NCBI GenBank assembly: GCA_018830925.1
Contig: JAHJRK010000495.1
Location: 1 to 8,926, forward strand
DNA: 8,926 nt
From: Pseudomonadota bacterium
GTDB lineage: Bacteria > Desulfobacterota > Desulfobacteria > Desulfobacterales > RPRI01
Direction of reading: 5' to 3'
Position numbers and translations under genes: made by a program. Below, one piece after another: positions 1 through 7,279 of this stretch. Below the pieces are notes generated by a model, which was not told the origin of the DNA, made no database searches, and worked only from the letters and a program-made list of their open reading frames with translations. Numbering within the stretch: position 1 is the first letter of the stretch; the number at the start of each line of letters is the position of its first letter.

Positions 1-2235
1 GCCGATTACAATCCGCCTGTTATCACAACAGTATACTCCGATGATAATAAAATAATTGCCGAGTTTTACAAGGAATACAGAATAGTAGTTCCTTTATCCA
101 AAATCCCCCCGATGCTTAAAGACGCTTTTATATCTGCTGAAGATTCAAGGTTTTATAAGCATAAAGGGATAGACCTTCAAAGTATAATCAGGGCATTTTT
201 AAAGAATGTTGAAGCAATGTCAATTGTTCAGGGCGGGAGCACCATTACCCAGCAGGTTACAAAATCGTTTTTACTGACTCCTGAAAAAAGTTATAAAAGA
301 AAATTAACGGAAGCGATCCTTGCATATAAAATCGACAAAACTTTTTCAAAAGATGAAATATTATTTCTTTATTTAAACCAGATCTACCTCGGCCACGGAG
401 CTTATGGCGTTGAGGCTGCCGCTCAGAAATATTTCGGGAAATCGGTGGGAGGCCTGAATCTGGCGGAATGCGCCATTCTTGCCGGACTACCCCAGGCTCC
501 AAGCAGGTATTCCCCGCATAAGGATATGGAAAAATCGAGGCAGCGCCAGCTATATGTTTTAAACAGGATGCTTGAAGAAGAATACATCACAAAAGCCCAG
601 TACAAGGAAGCCTTAAACACGAAAATAGAGTTAAAGACCAAACAAAATTTATTCCAGGAAGTTGCACCCCACTTTTCCGAACATGTCCGGCGCTATGTCG
701 AGAAAAAATATGGGACGGATCTATTATATAACAGAGGTATCAATATCTACACCACTGCAAATTATGATATGCAGATAGCCGCGCATGAAGCATTGAAAAA
801 GGGGTTGTATGAACTTGACAGGCGGCAGGGCTACAGGGGGCCGATCAGGCATCTTTCTCCTGACGAAATTGAGCCTGTTTCGAATGAAATTGCAAAACAG
901 GCTCTTGAGATTCCTCTGGAAGAAGGAACCTCAACAAAAGGCATAGTTACGTCCATTGATAAAAAAACCAATAATGTCATTGTCCGTATTGGAGATATCT
1001 TTGGTGCAATAAATTTTGAAGATATGAAATGGGCCAGAAAACCAGATCCTGAGTCTGAATATTACCAGGCAATCAGGCATCCGGGAGAAGTTTTTAAAGT
1101 CGGTGACCTTATACTTGTCAAAACAAAACAAAAAATCAAAATCAAAAGCGTAAAACAAAAGGAATTCTGGACTCTCTCCCTTGACCAGGAACCGAAATCC
1201 GAATCGGCTTTATTATGCCTGGAAACGGGCACCGGCAATGTAAAAGCAATGGTAGGAGGATTTGATTTTACCAAAAACCAGTTCAACAGGGCTATTCAGG
1301 CAAAAAGACAGCCCGGGTCAGCTTTCAAGCCCGTAATATATGCCGCTGCCATCGATAAGGGATATACTCCGGCAAGCGTTATAATTGATTCACCTCTTGT
1401 TTTTGATAATTCCAATACAAATTTTGTCTGGAAACCCAAAAACTACAAGGAAACATTTTACGGGCCTACCCTTCTTCGCGATGCGCTTGCGCATTCACGT
1501 AATATTGTCACCGTCAAGATATTAAAAGATATAGGAATCGATTATGCCATAGAATATACAAGAAATCTCGGCATCACTTCCGAATTAAGCAGGGATCTTT
1601 CAATCGCTCTCGGTTCTTCAGGCGTTTCTCTTCTTGAGCTTGTGAGTGCTTATTCGGTTTTTGCAAACCAGGGAGATCTCGTTCAGCCGGTATTTATAAG
1701 AAAAATTGTTGACCGGGATGGAAAGGTAATTGAAGAAGCAAAACCTACAGTCAATCAGGTAATAGAAAAAAGTACCGCTTTTATAATGACCAGTCTACTT
1801 GAAAGCGTCGTTAAATACGGAACAGGGCAGCGCATTCAAGCACTGAACAGACCTGTTGTAGGGAAAACCGGCACAACCAATGATTTGTATGATGCCTGGT
1901 TCATAGGATATACACCTGAATATATTACAGGAGTATGGGTCGGTTCCGATGAATTGGCTTCCCTTGGAAGATCCGAAACCGGCGCTATAGCGGCAATTCC
2001 CATCTGGCTTTATTTCATGCAGCGCGCCCTTGCAGATAAACCGATAAGAGATTTTCCTGCGCCGGAGGAAGGAATTGAATTTGCCGAAATTGACGCGGAA
2101 ACAGGTCTTCTTGCTATTCCCGAGTCAAAAAAGACGATTCTTGAATGCTTTAAGGAAGGAACGGTTCCGACAAGATCAACAAATAAACCCGGATCTATTA
2201 CGGAAACAGCAGATTTCTTCAAGTCGGGCATGTAA
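1..2235 (+). CDS. mrcA: Penicillin-binding protein 1A, bifunctional transglycosylase/transpeptidase (5' end missing)
   Basis: This is a class A PBP. It polymerises lipid II into glycan strands and cross-links the stem peptides in the periplasm, anchored to the inner membrane. The frame is open from base 1 with typical PBP1A sequence before the first ATG at 112, so that ATG is internal; the start and the N-terminal membrane anchor lie left of the window. Of 744 visible residues, the GT51 domain has EDSRFYKHKG (catalytic Glu 47), GGSTITQQ (78-85), RKLTE (100-104) and DEILFLYLN (118-126). An OB-like insert follows at about 245-375. The transpeptidase domain has SAFK (Ser 440, Lys 443), SRN (499-501) and KTGT (622-625). 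All catalytic motifs are intact. The protein ends with DFFKSGM, a normal end for such PBPs. It converges on the universal stress protein gene and has no evident functional tie to the rest of the window. Confidence 0.95.
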   Translation, partial: ADYNPPVITTVYSDDNKIIAEFYKEYRIVVPLSKIPPMLKDAFISAEDSRFYKHKGIDLQSIIRAFLKNVEAMSIVQGGSTITQQVTKSFLLTPEKSYKRKLTEAILAYKIDKTFSKDEILFLYLNQIYLGHGAYGVEAAAQKYFGKSVGGLNLAECAILAGLPQAPSRYSPHKDMEKSRQRQLYVLNRMLEEEYITKAQYKEALNTKIELKTKQNLFQEVAPHFSEHVRRYVEKKYGTDLLYNRGINIYTTANYDMQIAAHEALKKGLYELDRRQGYRGPIRHLSPDEIEPVSNEIAKQALEIPLEEGTSTKGIVTSIDKKTNNVIVRIGDIFGAINFEDMKWARKPDPESEYYQAIRHPGEVFKVGDLILVKTKQKIKIKSVKQKEFWTLSLDQEPKSESALLCLETGTGNVKAMVGGFDFTKNQFNRAIQAKRQPGSAFKPVIYAAAIDKGYTPASVIIDSPLVFDNSNTNFVWKPKNYKETFYGPTLLRDALAHSRNIVTVKILKDIGIDYAIEYTRNLGITSELSRDLSIALGSSGVSLLELVSAYSVFANQGDLVQPVFIRKIVDRDGKVIEEAKPTVNQVIEKSTAFIMTSLLESVVKYGTGQRIQALNRPVVGKTGTTNDLYDAWFIGYTPEYITGVWVGSDELASLGRSETGAIAAIPIWLYFMQRALADKPIRDFPAPEEGIEFAEIDAETGLLAIPESKKTILECFKEGTVPTRSTNKPGSITETADFFKSGM

Positions 2236-2260
2236 CTTTTTCTGCAAATTATCAGACTTT
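2236..2260. other. 25-base convergent gap between the PBP1A and universal stress protein genes
   Basis: The stop codons of the two converging genes are only 25 bases apart. The gap is AT-rich and holds just a 4-bp TCTG/CAGA inverted repeat flanked by CTTTTT runs, which is too weak to call a terminator. Transcription from each side may run into the other gene. Confidence 0.6.
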
Positions 2261-2791
2261 TTAATCGGGGTTTCTGACCACCAGAACCGGCTTTTTCGAC
2301 CGCCGAACCACACGTGTGGCTGTGCTGCCCATTAAGGCGCCCTCTATCAGGCCCTGCCCGGTTTTCCCCATTACGATAATGTCGCAATTCCGGTTTTCCG
2401 CCACCTCAAGTATCAGCTCAACCGGATTTCCTATTTCTACTATAACTTCATCGAAACTGAATTTAGATGCTTCCTCGGAGTTCCTGATTTTTTCAGCAAA
2501 CTGTTCCAGCACTTCCTTAATTGCTAAATGCTCTCTCCTTTTGCCGATCAGAGCCTGACGGGCATCTTCCAAATGGCGCTTCTTAATCTGTTCCCATCTC
2601 TCTGCATCTATATAGCCGGCCACGCTCCTGTCCGCAAACCCAGGAGTTTCGTGCACCACATGGAGCATTGTTATACTTGCAGAATATTTTACAGCAAGAC
2701 TTACCGCATAGGCAAATACATGGCGCGCATTGTCCGACAAGTCTGTTGCATACAGGATTTTTTTAATATTGACATTTTGCTCTTGAATCAT
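2261..2791 (-). CDS. Universal stress protein, UspA family, ATP-binding type
   Basis: A 176-residue single-domain UspA-family cytoplasmic protein. The N-terminus has the family's beta strand and Asp (KKILYATDLSDNA), and the C-terminus has the ATP-binding signature G-2x-G-9x-G-S (GKTG, nine residues, GST) followed by the final strand KKPVLVVRN. The intact signature points to the nucleotide-binding subgroup. The start is placed at the ATG at 2791 because an AGGAG Shine-Dalgarno lies 8 bases upstream and the Usp fold begins right there; a longer in-frame ATG at 2890 would add 33 residues unlike the family. It lies 113 bases downstream of the dehydrogenase, on the same strand, with no clear terminator between, so it may be read with the transporter operon or from its own promoter. 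In Halomonas elongata the Usp protein TeaD is encoded with, and regulates, a TRAP transporter, so a similar role is possible here but unproven. Confidence 0.92.
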   Translation of the reverse strand: MIQEQNVNIKKILYATDLSDNARHVFAYAVSLAVKYSASITMLHVVHETPGFADRSVAGYIDAERWEQIKKRHLEDARQALIGKRREHLAIKEVLEQFAEKIRNSEEASKFSFDEVIVEIGNPVELILEVAENRNCDIIVMGKTGQGLIEGALMGSTATRVVRRSKKPVLVVRNPD

Positions 2792-2799
2792 CCTTATAA

Positions 2800-2804
2800 C
2801 TCCT
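2800..2804 (-). promoter_or_regulatory. Shine-Dalgarno of the universal stress protein gene
   Basis: AGGAG (within GAGAGGAG) read on the - strand, 8 bases before the ATG at 2791. It decides the start in favour of the 176-residue protein over the longer in-frame reading. Confidence 0.8.
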
Positions 2805-2834
2805 CTCTTTTGTGGTAATTGACAGCCTGAGCTC

Positions 2835-2863
2835 TTGATACTTTTGCATAGCCTATTCGGCAA
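2835..2863 (-). promoter_or_regulatory. Possible sigma70 promoter for the universal stress protein gene
   Basis: On the - strand TTGCCG (2858-2863; 4 of 6 matches to TTGACA) is separated by 17 bases from TATCAA (2835-2840; 4 of 6 matches to TATAAT). This would start transcription near 2828 and give a leader of about 37 bases. The -35 hexamer forms one arm of the inverted repeat at 2858-2872. This is a consensus match only, in an AT-rich gap where chance matches are common. Confidence 0.3.
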
Positions 2864-2872
2864 AGATTGCCG
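2858..2872. repeat. Short inverted repeat between dehydrogenase and universal stress protein genes
   Basis: CGGCAA (2858-2863) and TTGCCG (2867-2872) form a perfect 6-bp inverted repeat with a 3-base loop, 33 bases downstream of the dehydrogenase stop. No T-run follows on the - strand (the U-rich tract precedes the stem), so it is not a canonical terminator. It could be an operator overlapping the candidate usp promoter, or a 3'-end stabilising hairpin. Confidence 0.45.
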
Positions 2873-2904
2873 GATATAAAAATTGCTCAAGTAGAAATTC
2901 GGCT

Positions 2905-3981
2905 TTACTTAACGGTATGAATAATTCTGACAATATCATCCCCAACCTCATATGATCTGGCTGTACCCCCTAAATCTCCGGTTCGGACCTTTTTTTCCGC
3001 CAACTGCTGTTTAACAGCCTGATACAGAAAGCCTGACATCTGAAATTCTCCCAAAAAGTCGAGCATCATTTTAGCCGTCAGAATTGCTGCAATGGGGTTG
3101 GCAAGGCCCTTTCCCGCTATGTCCGGAGCAGAGCCGTGAACCGGATCAAAAAGGCCGGGAACGGTTTTATCGGCCGGATTGAAACTACCGCCCGGCGCAA
3201 GTCCCATGCCGCCGGTAATCCCGGCCGTCAGATCAGATAAAATATCAGCAAACAGATTCGATGCCACAATGACATCATAATTTCCTGGATTTCTGACCGC
3301 ATCCATGCATGCCGCATCAATAAGTTTTGATTCATGCCGGATATCCGTATATTTCGACGATACTTCCCTGAAAATTTGATCCCAAAGCACCATGCCATAT
3401 CGCTGCGCATTTGATTTCGTCAATGATGTTACTTTTCTCCGTCCTTGGTTCCGGGCATATTCGAAGGCATATTCAATAATCCGTTTAATTCCTTTCCGGG
3501 TAAAAACGCTGCTTTGAACTGCCAGCGTCTCATCCTGATGCCCTACGATACCTCCCACATTCGAATACTCTCCCTCGGTATTTTCCCGGATCACAACAAT
3601 GTCAATGTCACCGGGGCTCATCCCGGCCAGAACTGACGACACGCCGTCATGAAGATAAACGGGCCGGAGCCCCGCATACAGATCAAAGCCCATTTTGATG
3701 GGAAGAAGAAGTCCATGCAGGGTGACATCATCCGGAACCCGCGGGTCGCCGACTGCGCCAAGATAAACCGCCTGAAAATCCTTGAGAATCGTCAGGCCAT
3801 CAGCCGGCATCATAACGCCGTTTTTGAGAAAATAATCGCTTCCCCATGGAAACATGGTGAATTCAAATTTTAATCCCCCGTGCAGATCGGAAAGGGCGTT
3901 AAGGCATTTAATGCCCTCTCTTATCACTTCTCCACCGATTCCGTCCCCGGGAATAACCGCAATTTGATAAATGGTTTTCAT
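2905..3981 (-). CDS. Tartrate/D-malate dehydrogenase-type NAD-dependent beta-decarboxylating dehydrogenase
   Basis: A 358-residue member of the isopropylmalate/isocitrate dehydrogenase family. These cytoplasmic enzymes oxidise a 2-hydroxy acid with NAD and Mg/Mn and release CO2 from the beta carbon. Visible motifs are PGDGIG (11-16), LRP (Arg 106), RENTEGEY (Arg 132, Tyr 139), TKSNA (Lys 189), Asp 223, DILSD (Asp 246 and 250) and VHGSAPDIAGKG. RENTEGEYS and GDPRVPD resemble the tartrate/D-malate branch (DmlA, TtuC) more than LeuB or Icd, and the length is normal for it. The first substrate-pocket arginine of the family, Arg in the LLKFR segment of E. coli DmlA, aligns with Lys 96 here, so the exact substrate is open. 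It starts 13 bases after the permease stop with only a weak purine-rich ribosome site, suggesting coupled translation in one operon. Isopropylmalate dehydrogenase is less likely because no leucine genes are nearby. Confidence 0.85.
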   Translation of the reverse strand: MKTIYQIAVIPGDGIGGEVIREGIKCLNALSDLHGGLKFEFTMFPWGSDYFLKNGVMMPADGLTILKDFQAVYLGAVGDPRVPDDVTLHGLLLPIKMGFDLYAGLRPVYLHDGVSSVLAGMSPGDIDIVVIRENTEGEYSNVGGIVGHQDETLAVQSSVFTRKGIKRIIEYAFEYARNQGRRKVTSLTKSNAQRYGMVLWDQIFREVSSKYTDIRHESKLIDAACMDAVRNPGNYDVIVASNLFADILSDLTAGITGGMGLAPGGSFNPADKTVPGLFDPVHGSAPDIAGKGLANPIAAILTAKMMLDFLGEFQMSGFLYQAVKQQLAEKKVRTGDLGGTARSYEVGDDIVRIIHTVK

Positions 3982-3994
3982 ATCTAATCTTTCT

Positions 3995-5941
3995 CTACGC
4001 CGTTACCGCTTTTCTCTTCCTGGCCAGTTGTACAGCTAATATGATTCCCAAAAGCCCCAGTCCGATAATATCCGTAATCCAGCCCGGCTTAATCAATGAA
4101 AGCGCTGCTATTAATAATACTCCTCTTTCCGCCATAGTTGCATGCCATAAAAAATATCCCTGAACAGCACCGGACAATGCCGCGCATCCAATAATACCGG
4201 TTGCAACAGACAGGGCTATTTCACCCGGAGATCCTATCAATACCATGGCCGGACCAAATACAAACATGTACGGGATCAAAAATCCGGCTATTGCAAACCG
4301 CATTCCCTGCCAGCCCACGTCCCATGGCCTGGCATTTGCTATGGCTGCCGCGGCGAAAGAAGCCAGTGCGACCGGCGGGGTCAGGGCAGATAAGCAGGCA
4401 AAGTAAAAAATGAAGAGGTGCGCCGCGATAGGCGCAACTTTAAGCTGGATCAGCGCGGGCGCGAGGACCGACGCGGAAATGGCATAGGCGGCGGTAGTGG
4501 GCATGCCCATTCCCAGAATCACCGCGATCAGCATGGTAAAGATCAGTGCGATCAGAAGATTTCCGCCGGAATAATTGATAATGATCATCGCGAGCTTCAT
4601 GCCCAAACCCGTCATTGTCAACACGCCGACAATAATACCGGCTGCCGCGCAGGTAGCGGCAATTTCAATGGAACCTCTTGCGCCCTGTGCAAGGGTTTTT
4701 ACTATTTTAACAAGACCCATGCGGGTTGATTTCTTAACCCAGCTTACGATGATAAGTGAAATGATTGCATAAATAGCTGACCGGTAAGGTGATAACATCA
4801 GAATCATAAGAGAAAAAAGAAGCACCACTATCGGAACCAGCAGATAGCCCTGTTCTTTCATAAGTGTTGAGAATACCGGCAGATCTTTCCTTTCCAGACC
4901 CATTAAATTCTTTGAAGCCGAATAAAAATCGATCATAAAATAAGCAGCGACATAGTAAAGAATCGCCGGAATAATGGCGGCCAGAGCGACGACAGAATAG
5001 GGCACTCCCATAATTTCAGCCATTAAAAATGCGCCTGCCCCCATGACCGGAGGCACAAGCTGACCTCCCGTGGAATTCATGGCCTCAACTGCGCCGGCTA
5101 TTGAAGGACGGAATCCGCTTGCTTTCATCAATGGAATATTAAATACCCCGTCCACCACGACGTTGGCTACGGAAGAACCTGACGCTGTTCCGATCAGGGC
5201 ACTTGATACAATTGAGACCTTGGCCGGCCCTCCACGAAATCCGCCTGCAATGGAGCGGGCAAAATCGACAAAAAATTTACCTGCCCCGGACGACTCCACG
5301 AAAGCCCCGAACAGAACAAAGAGAAATATGTAATGAGCGGATGCAAGGATGGGCAGACTTAAAATCCCTTCCAGGCTGAATAAAAAAGTAATCAGACGAT
5401 AAACCGAATATCCCTTGTGATAAAAGAGCCCGGGCATGTAATTCCCGAAAAGACCATACAGAATGAATAATCCTGATAATATGGCAAGAGGCGGGCCCGT
5501 GGTTCGCCGGGTCATTTCAAAGATGCCGATTACAAACAGTAATGAAAATATAAAATCCCAGTGGGTGGGCACAACACCCACCCGGTTTATCCAGTCTTCA
5601 AAATCCCAGAAGATATAGACCGCAGGCACTATTATCAGAAGCATGAACACGTAGTCGAGCCACTCGATCCGCTCCAAAGACGCTTTTTTCCATCCCGGCA
5701 GCCATGCAAAAATCAATACTCCTGCAAATACAACATGCATGGTTCTGAAATACCACGGATCAATGGCGCGCAAAGTTAATACATAAATATGAAACAGACT
5801 CATGGCGAGACTTACGATAAAAAAGGCGTTTTTCAGGGCTCCCTTCAGCTCCCGGCCTCCTGAAACCTCGATGTCTTTTATCTTCATCTCAGCAAGCTTT
5901 TTTTCGACTTCCTTTATATCGACTACTTGCACATCTTCCAT
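3995..5941 (-). CDS. TRAP transporter fused 4TM/12TM permease, TAXI type
   Basis: A 648-residue inner-membrane protein that joins the small (DctQ-like) and large (DctM-like) TRAP subunits, as usual for TAXI systems. It takes substrate from the periplasmic receptor and imports it with a cation gradient, with no ATP site. A charged cytoplasmic N-tail (1-37) is followed by about four hydrophobic helices (roughly 38-170), then the DctM-like part with GTASGSSVANVVVDG (251-265), TGGQLVPPVMGAGAF (291-305), GMGMPTTAAY (477-486) and SALTPPVALASF (518-529), the conserved family loops. More hydrophobic segments follow to a basic end (RKRK). The start at 5941 has GGGAG 8 bases upstream. It is preceded by the receptor gene and a terminator-like hairpin, and followed 13 bases later by the dehydrogenase. 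The substrate is not readable from sequence; known TAXI ligands include glutamate and 2-oxoglutarate-like acids. Confidence 0.95.
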   Translation of the reverse strand: MEDVQVVDIKEVEKKLAEMKIKDIEVSGGRELKGALKNAFFIVSLAMSLFHIYVLTLRAIDPWYFRTMHVVFAGVLIFAWLPGWKKASLERIEWLDYVFMLLIIVPAVYIFWDFEDWINRVGVVPTHWDFIFSLLFVIGIFEMTRRTTGPPLAILSGLFILYGLFGNYMPGLFYHKGYSVYRLITFLFSLEGILSLPILASAHYIFLFVLFGAFVESSGAGKFFVDFARSIAGGFRGGPAKVSIVSSALIGTASGSSVANVVVDGVFNIPLMKASGFRPSIAGAVEAMNSTGGQLVPPVMGAGAFLMAEIMGVPYSVVALAAIIPAILYYVAAYFMIDFYSASKNLMGLERKDLPVFSTLMKEQGYLLVPIVVLLFSLMILMLSPYRSAIYAIISLIIVSWVKKSTRMGLVKIVKTLAQGARGSIEIAATCAAAGIIVGVLTMTGLGMKLAMIIINYSGGNLLIALIFTMLIAVILGMGMPTTAAYAISASVLAPALIQLKVAPIAAHLFIFYFACLSALTPPVALASFAAAAIANARPWDVGWQGMRFAIAGFLIPYMFVFGPAMVLIGSPGEIALSVATGIIGCAALSGAVQGYFLWHATMAERGVLLIAALSLIKPGWITDIIGLGLLGIILAVQLARKRKAVTA

Positions 5942-5949
5942 TTTGATTT

Positions 5950-5954
5950 CTCCC
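5950..5954 (-). promoter_or_regulatory. Shine-Dalgarno of the TRAP permease gene
   Basis: GGGAG on the - strand, 8 bases before the ATG at 5941. It sits just 6 bases downstream of the T-run of the terminator-like hairpin, so every permease transcript that starts upstream must pass the hairpin first. Confidence 0.75.
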
Positions 5955-5960
5955 GGTTTT

Positions 5961-6002
5961 AAAAAAAATGGCGCGGATTTCAGTGTATGAAAAGCCGCGC
6001 CA
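5961..6002 (-). terminator. Intrinsic-terminator-like hairpin between the TAXI receptor and permease genes
   Basis: Read on the - strand, TGGCGCGG (6002-5995) pairs perfectly with CCGCGCCA (5976-5969): 8 bp, seven of them G-C. The stem can extend inward past a small internal loop by TTTC/GAAA (5978-5981 with 5989-5992). Eight T residues (5968-5961) follow the stem directly. This is a textbook Rho-independent terminator. It lies 14 bases after the receptor stop and about 19 bases before the permease start. Within an operon such a site usually acts as a partial terminator or 3' stabiliser, giving more receptor than permease. Confidence 0.85.
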
Positions 6003-6016
6003 ATGATTCTTTAGCG

Positions 6017-6997
6017 TTATTTCATTATCAGCTTATCAGGGATCTTTATCCCGATCTCCCTGTAATACTTTACTGCCCCGGGATGAAGAGGAATGGGGCT
6101 GGTGAGGATCTTCTCAGCTATTACATCCTTTGCGGAAGCATGAGTTGCTATCAGGATATCCACATTTTCAAAAGTCTTTTTAACGACTTCATAAACAAAG
6201 TCATCCGGCATATCTTTGTGAACCGTCATGAAATTCCATATGGTAATTGTCGGAACAGCATAATCCTTATTGCTTTTGTAGAATCCCTTTGGAATGGTAT
6301 CTTCTGCAAAATACGGATATTTTTCAATGAATTTATCTGCTTCTGCCTTACTGATTGGAATAAGCGTTACGTCATGGGTTGTTTCAATCTCGGTAATTGT
6401 CACCCAGGGAAGCCCGACTGACTGGCTGTTTGCATCCAGCATTCCGTCCTTTAACTGGGAGTTCAAATCGGCAGAGCCGGCATTGACAAGGCGGGCCGGT
6501 TTAACGCCTGCTGCTTCCAGGATTTTTGGCCAGTACGTAGCAGGGGTCCCGCCGGTAGGTCCAACGCCCACGCTTTTGCCTTCAAGGTCCTTCAGGCTTT
6601 TTATCCCTTTTTTGGTTTCGGCATACATCTGAAACCATGAGGGATACATCGGAAAAATAACCCTGACATTCTGGTGTTTCTTGCCTTTTGCCCATCCATC
6701 GCCGGTCCATCCTTCCCAGACCGGAGCCGCTGTAACCATGGCAAAATCGAGATTCTTTGCATCGACTAACTGTGTGTTATGAACCGGGCCGCCTGTGACT
6801 TCAACATTGGCCTGCACGCCGACTTTTTCATGAAGCAGTTTGGCAAAGCCGCCACCCCAGATGAAATAAGTGCCGCCAACCGGAGCCGCACCGATAGTAA
6901 CACCTTTTGGCCAGCCCGCCTTATCCGCTGCCATACCGGTGTTAACAGCAAAAACAATCATCCCGAGTATCGCAACAACAATTGCAACTTTTCGCAT
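6017..6997 (-). CDS. TAXI-family TRAP transporter solute-binding protein (periplasmic)
   Basis: A 326-residue exported receptor of the TAXI family (TRAP-associated extracytoplasmic immunogenic protein), which binds the substrate in the periplasm and delivers it to the fused permease encoded next. Residues 1-23 are a signal peptide: basic MRK, a hydrophobic core, and likely cleavage after GMA. The mature protein opens with TIGAAPVGGTYFIWGGGFAK (34-53), the family's ligand-loop region, followed by VTGGPVHNTQLV and the second-lobe segment LEGKSVGVGPTGGTPATYW (138-156). No lipobox cysteine is present, so it is soluble. The start at 6997 is chosen because AAGGAGG lies 8 bases upstream and the signal peptide begins exactly there; an upstream in-frame ATG at 7033 adds 12 charged residues before the signal and lacks support. 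It is the first gene of the transporter operon, preceded by a long intergenic region with a candidate operator and promoter. Confidence 0.95.
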   Translation of the reverse strand: MRKVAIVVAILGMIVFAVNTGMAADKAGWPKGVTIGAAPVGGTYFIWGGGFAKLLHEKVGVQANVEVTGGPVHNTQLVDAKNLDFAMVTAAPVWEGWTGDGWAKGKKHQNVRVIFPMYPSWFQMYAETKKGIKSLKDLEGKSVGVGPTGGTPATYWPKILEAAGVKPARLVNAGSADLNSQLKDGMLDANSQSVGLPWVTITEIETTHDVTLIPISKAEADKFIEKYPYFAEDTIPKGFYKSNKDYAVPTITIWNFMTVHKDMPDDFVYEVVKKTFENVDILIATHASAKDVIAEKILTSPIPLHPGAVKYYREIGIKIPDKLIMK

Positions 6998-7005
6998 GAT
7001 ACTTT

Positions 7006-7012
7006 CCTCCTT
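7006..7012 (-). promoter_or_regulatory. Strong Shine-Dalgarno of the TAXI receptor gene
   Basis: AAGGAGG on the - strand, 8 bases before the ATG at 6997. This near-perfect anti-16S match is the strongest ribosome site in the window, fits a highly made periplasmic receptor, and rules out the upstream ATG at 7033. Confidence 0.9.
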
Positions 7013-7157
7013 GTTTTTTATTAATGTTAACAAACATCTATCAGTCTTATAATGACTTCAGCATCCCAAAAATAAAAAATACCACTTCTATTTTTATTTG
7101 CTGGCCACACACTTCAAGAAGCAGAAAATATTGCAGATAAATGATTTCCTGAGCCAA

Positions 7158-7260
7158 AACAGCGAGCGCATTTCCCGCTGCTTGCGAGGGTTAGCAAGCT
7201 AATTATAAACAGACGCTGTTCCCTGCGGTCGAAGATTCCCCGCAATTTGCTTCGGGGAAC
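7158..7260. repeat. Structured GC-richer block with nested inverted repeats, possible interspersed repeat
   Basis: This block stands out from its AT-rich surroundings. It holds AACAGCG (7158-7164) matching CGCTGTT (7214-7220), GCTTGC (7180-7185) matching GCAAGC (7194-7199), and TTCCCCG (7236-7242) matching CGGGGAA (7253-7259), all perfect. CAGCG at 7160-7164 can also pair with CGCTG at 7176-7180, so two of the folds exclude each other. It looks like a dispersed palindromic intergenic repeat or a structured leader; one copy cannot decide. It contains no open frame of note. Confidence 0.4.
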
Positions 7261-7279
7261 TTTAATTCAGTATGGTGCA

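Noticed and set aside
112..2235. PBP1A gene starting at the ATG at 112
   Set aside because: The same frame is open from base 1 and already encodes PBP1A-like sequence (ITTVYSDDNKIIAEFY, then VPLSKIPP), so the gene enters from the left edge.
2010..2387. 125-codon open frame on the - strand
   Set aside because: It is antisense to the PBP1A C-terminus and overlaps the usp 3' end in another frame; both overlapped genes are well supported.
2792..2890. 33-residue N-terminal extension of the universal stress protein
   Set aside because: The extra residues do not resemble the Usp fold, and a good AGGAG site precedes the internal ATG at 2791.
5987..6421. 144-codon open frame on the + strand
   Set aside because: It lies antisense to the clear TAXI receptor gene, begins within the terminator hairpin, and shows no recognisable family features.
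6998..7033. 12-residue extension of the TAXI receptor from an ATG at 7033
   Set aside because: It would put charged residues ahead of a complete signal peptide and overlap the near-perfect AAGGAGG site that serves the ATG at 6997.
7046..7051. TATAAG on the - strand as a second, closer -10 box for the receptor gene
   Set aside because: No -35-like hexamer lies at a 16-18 base spacing and there is no extended -10 TG; AT-rich DNA gives such matches by chance.
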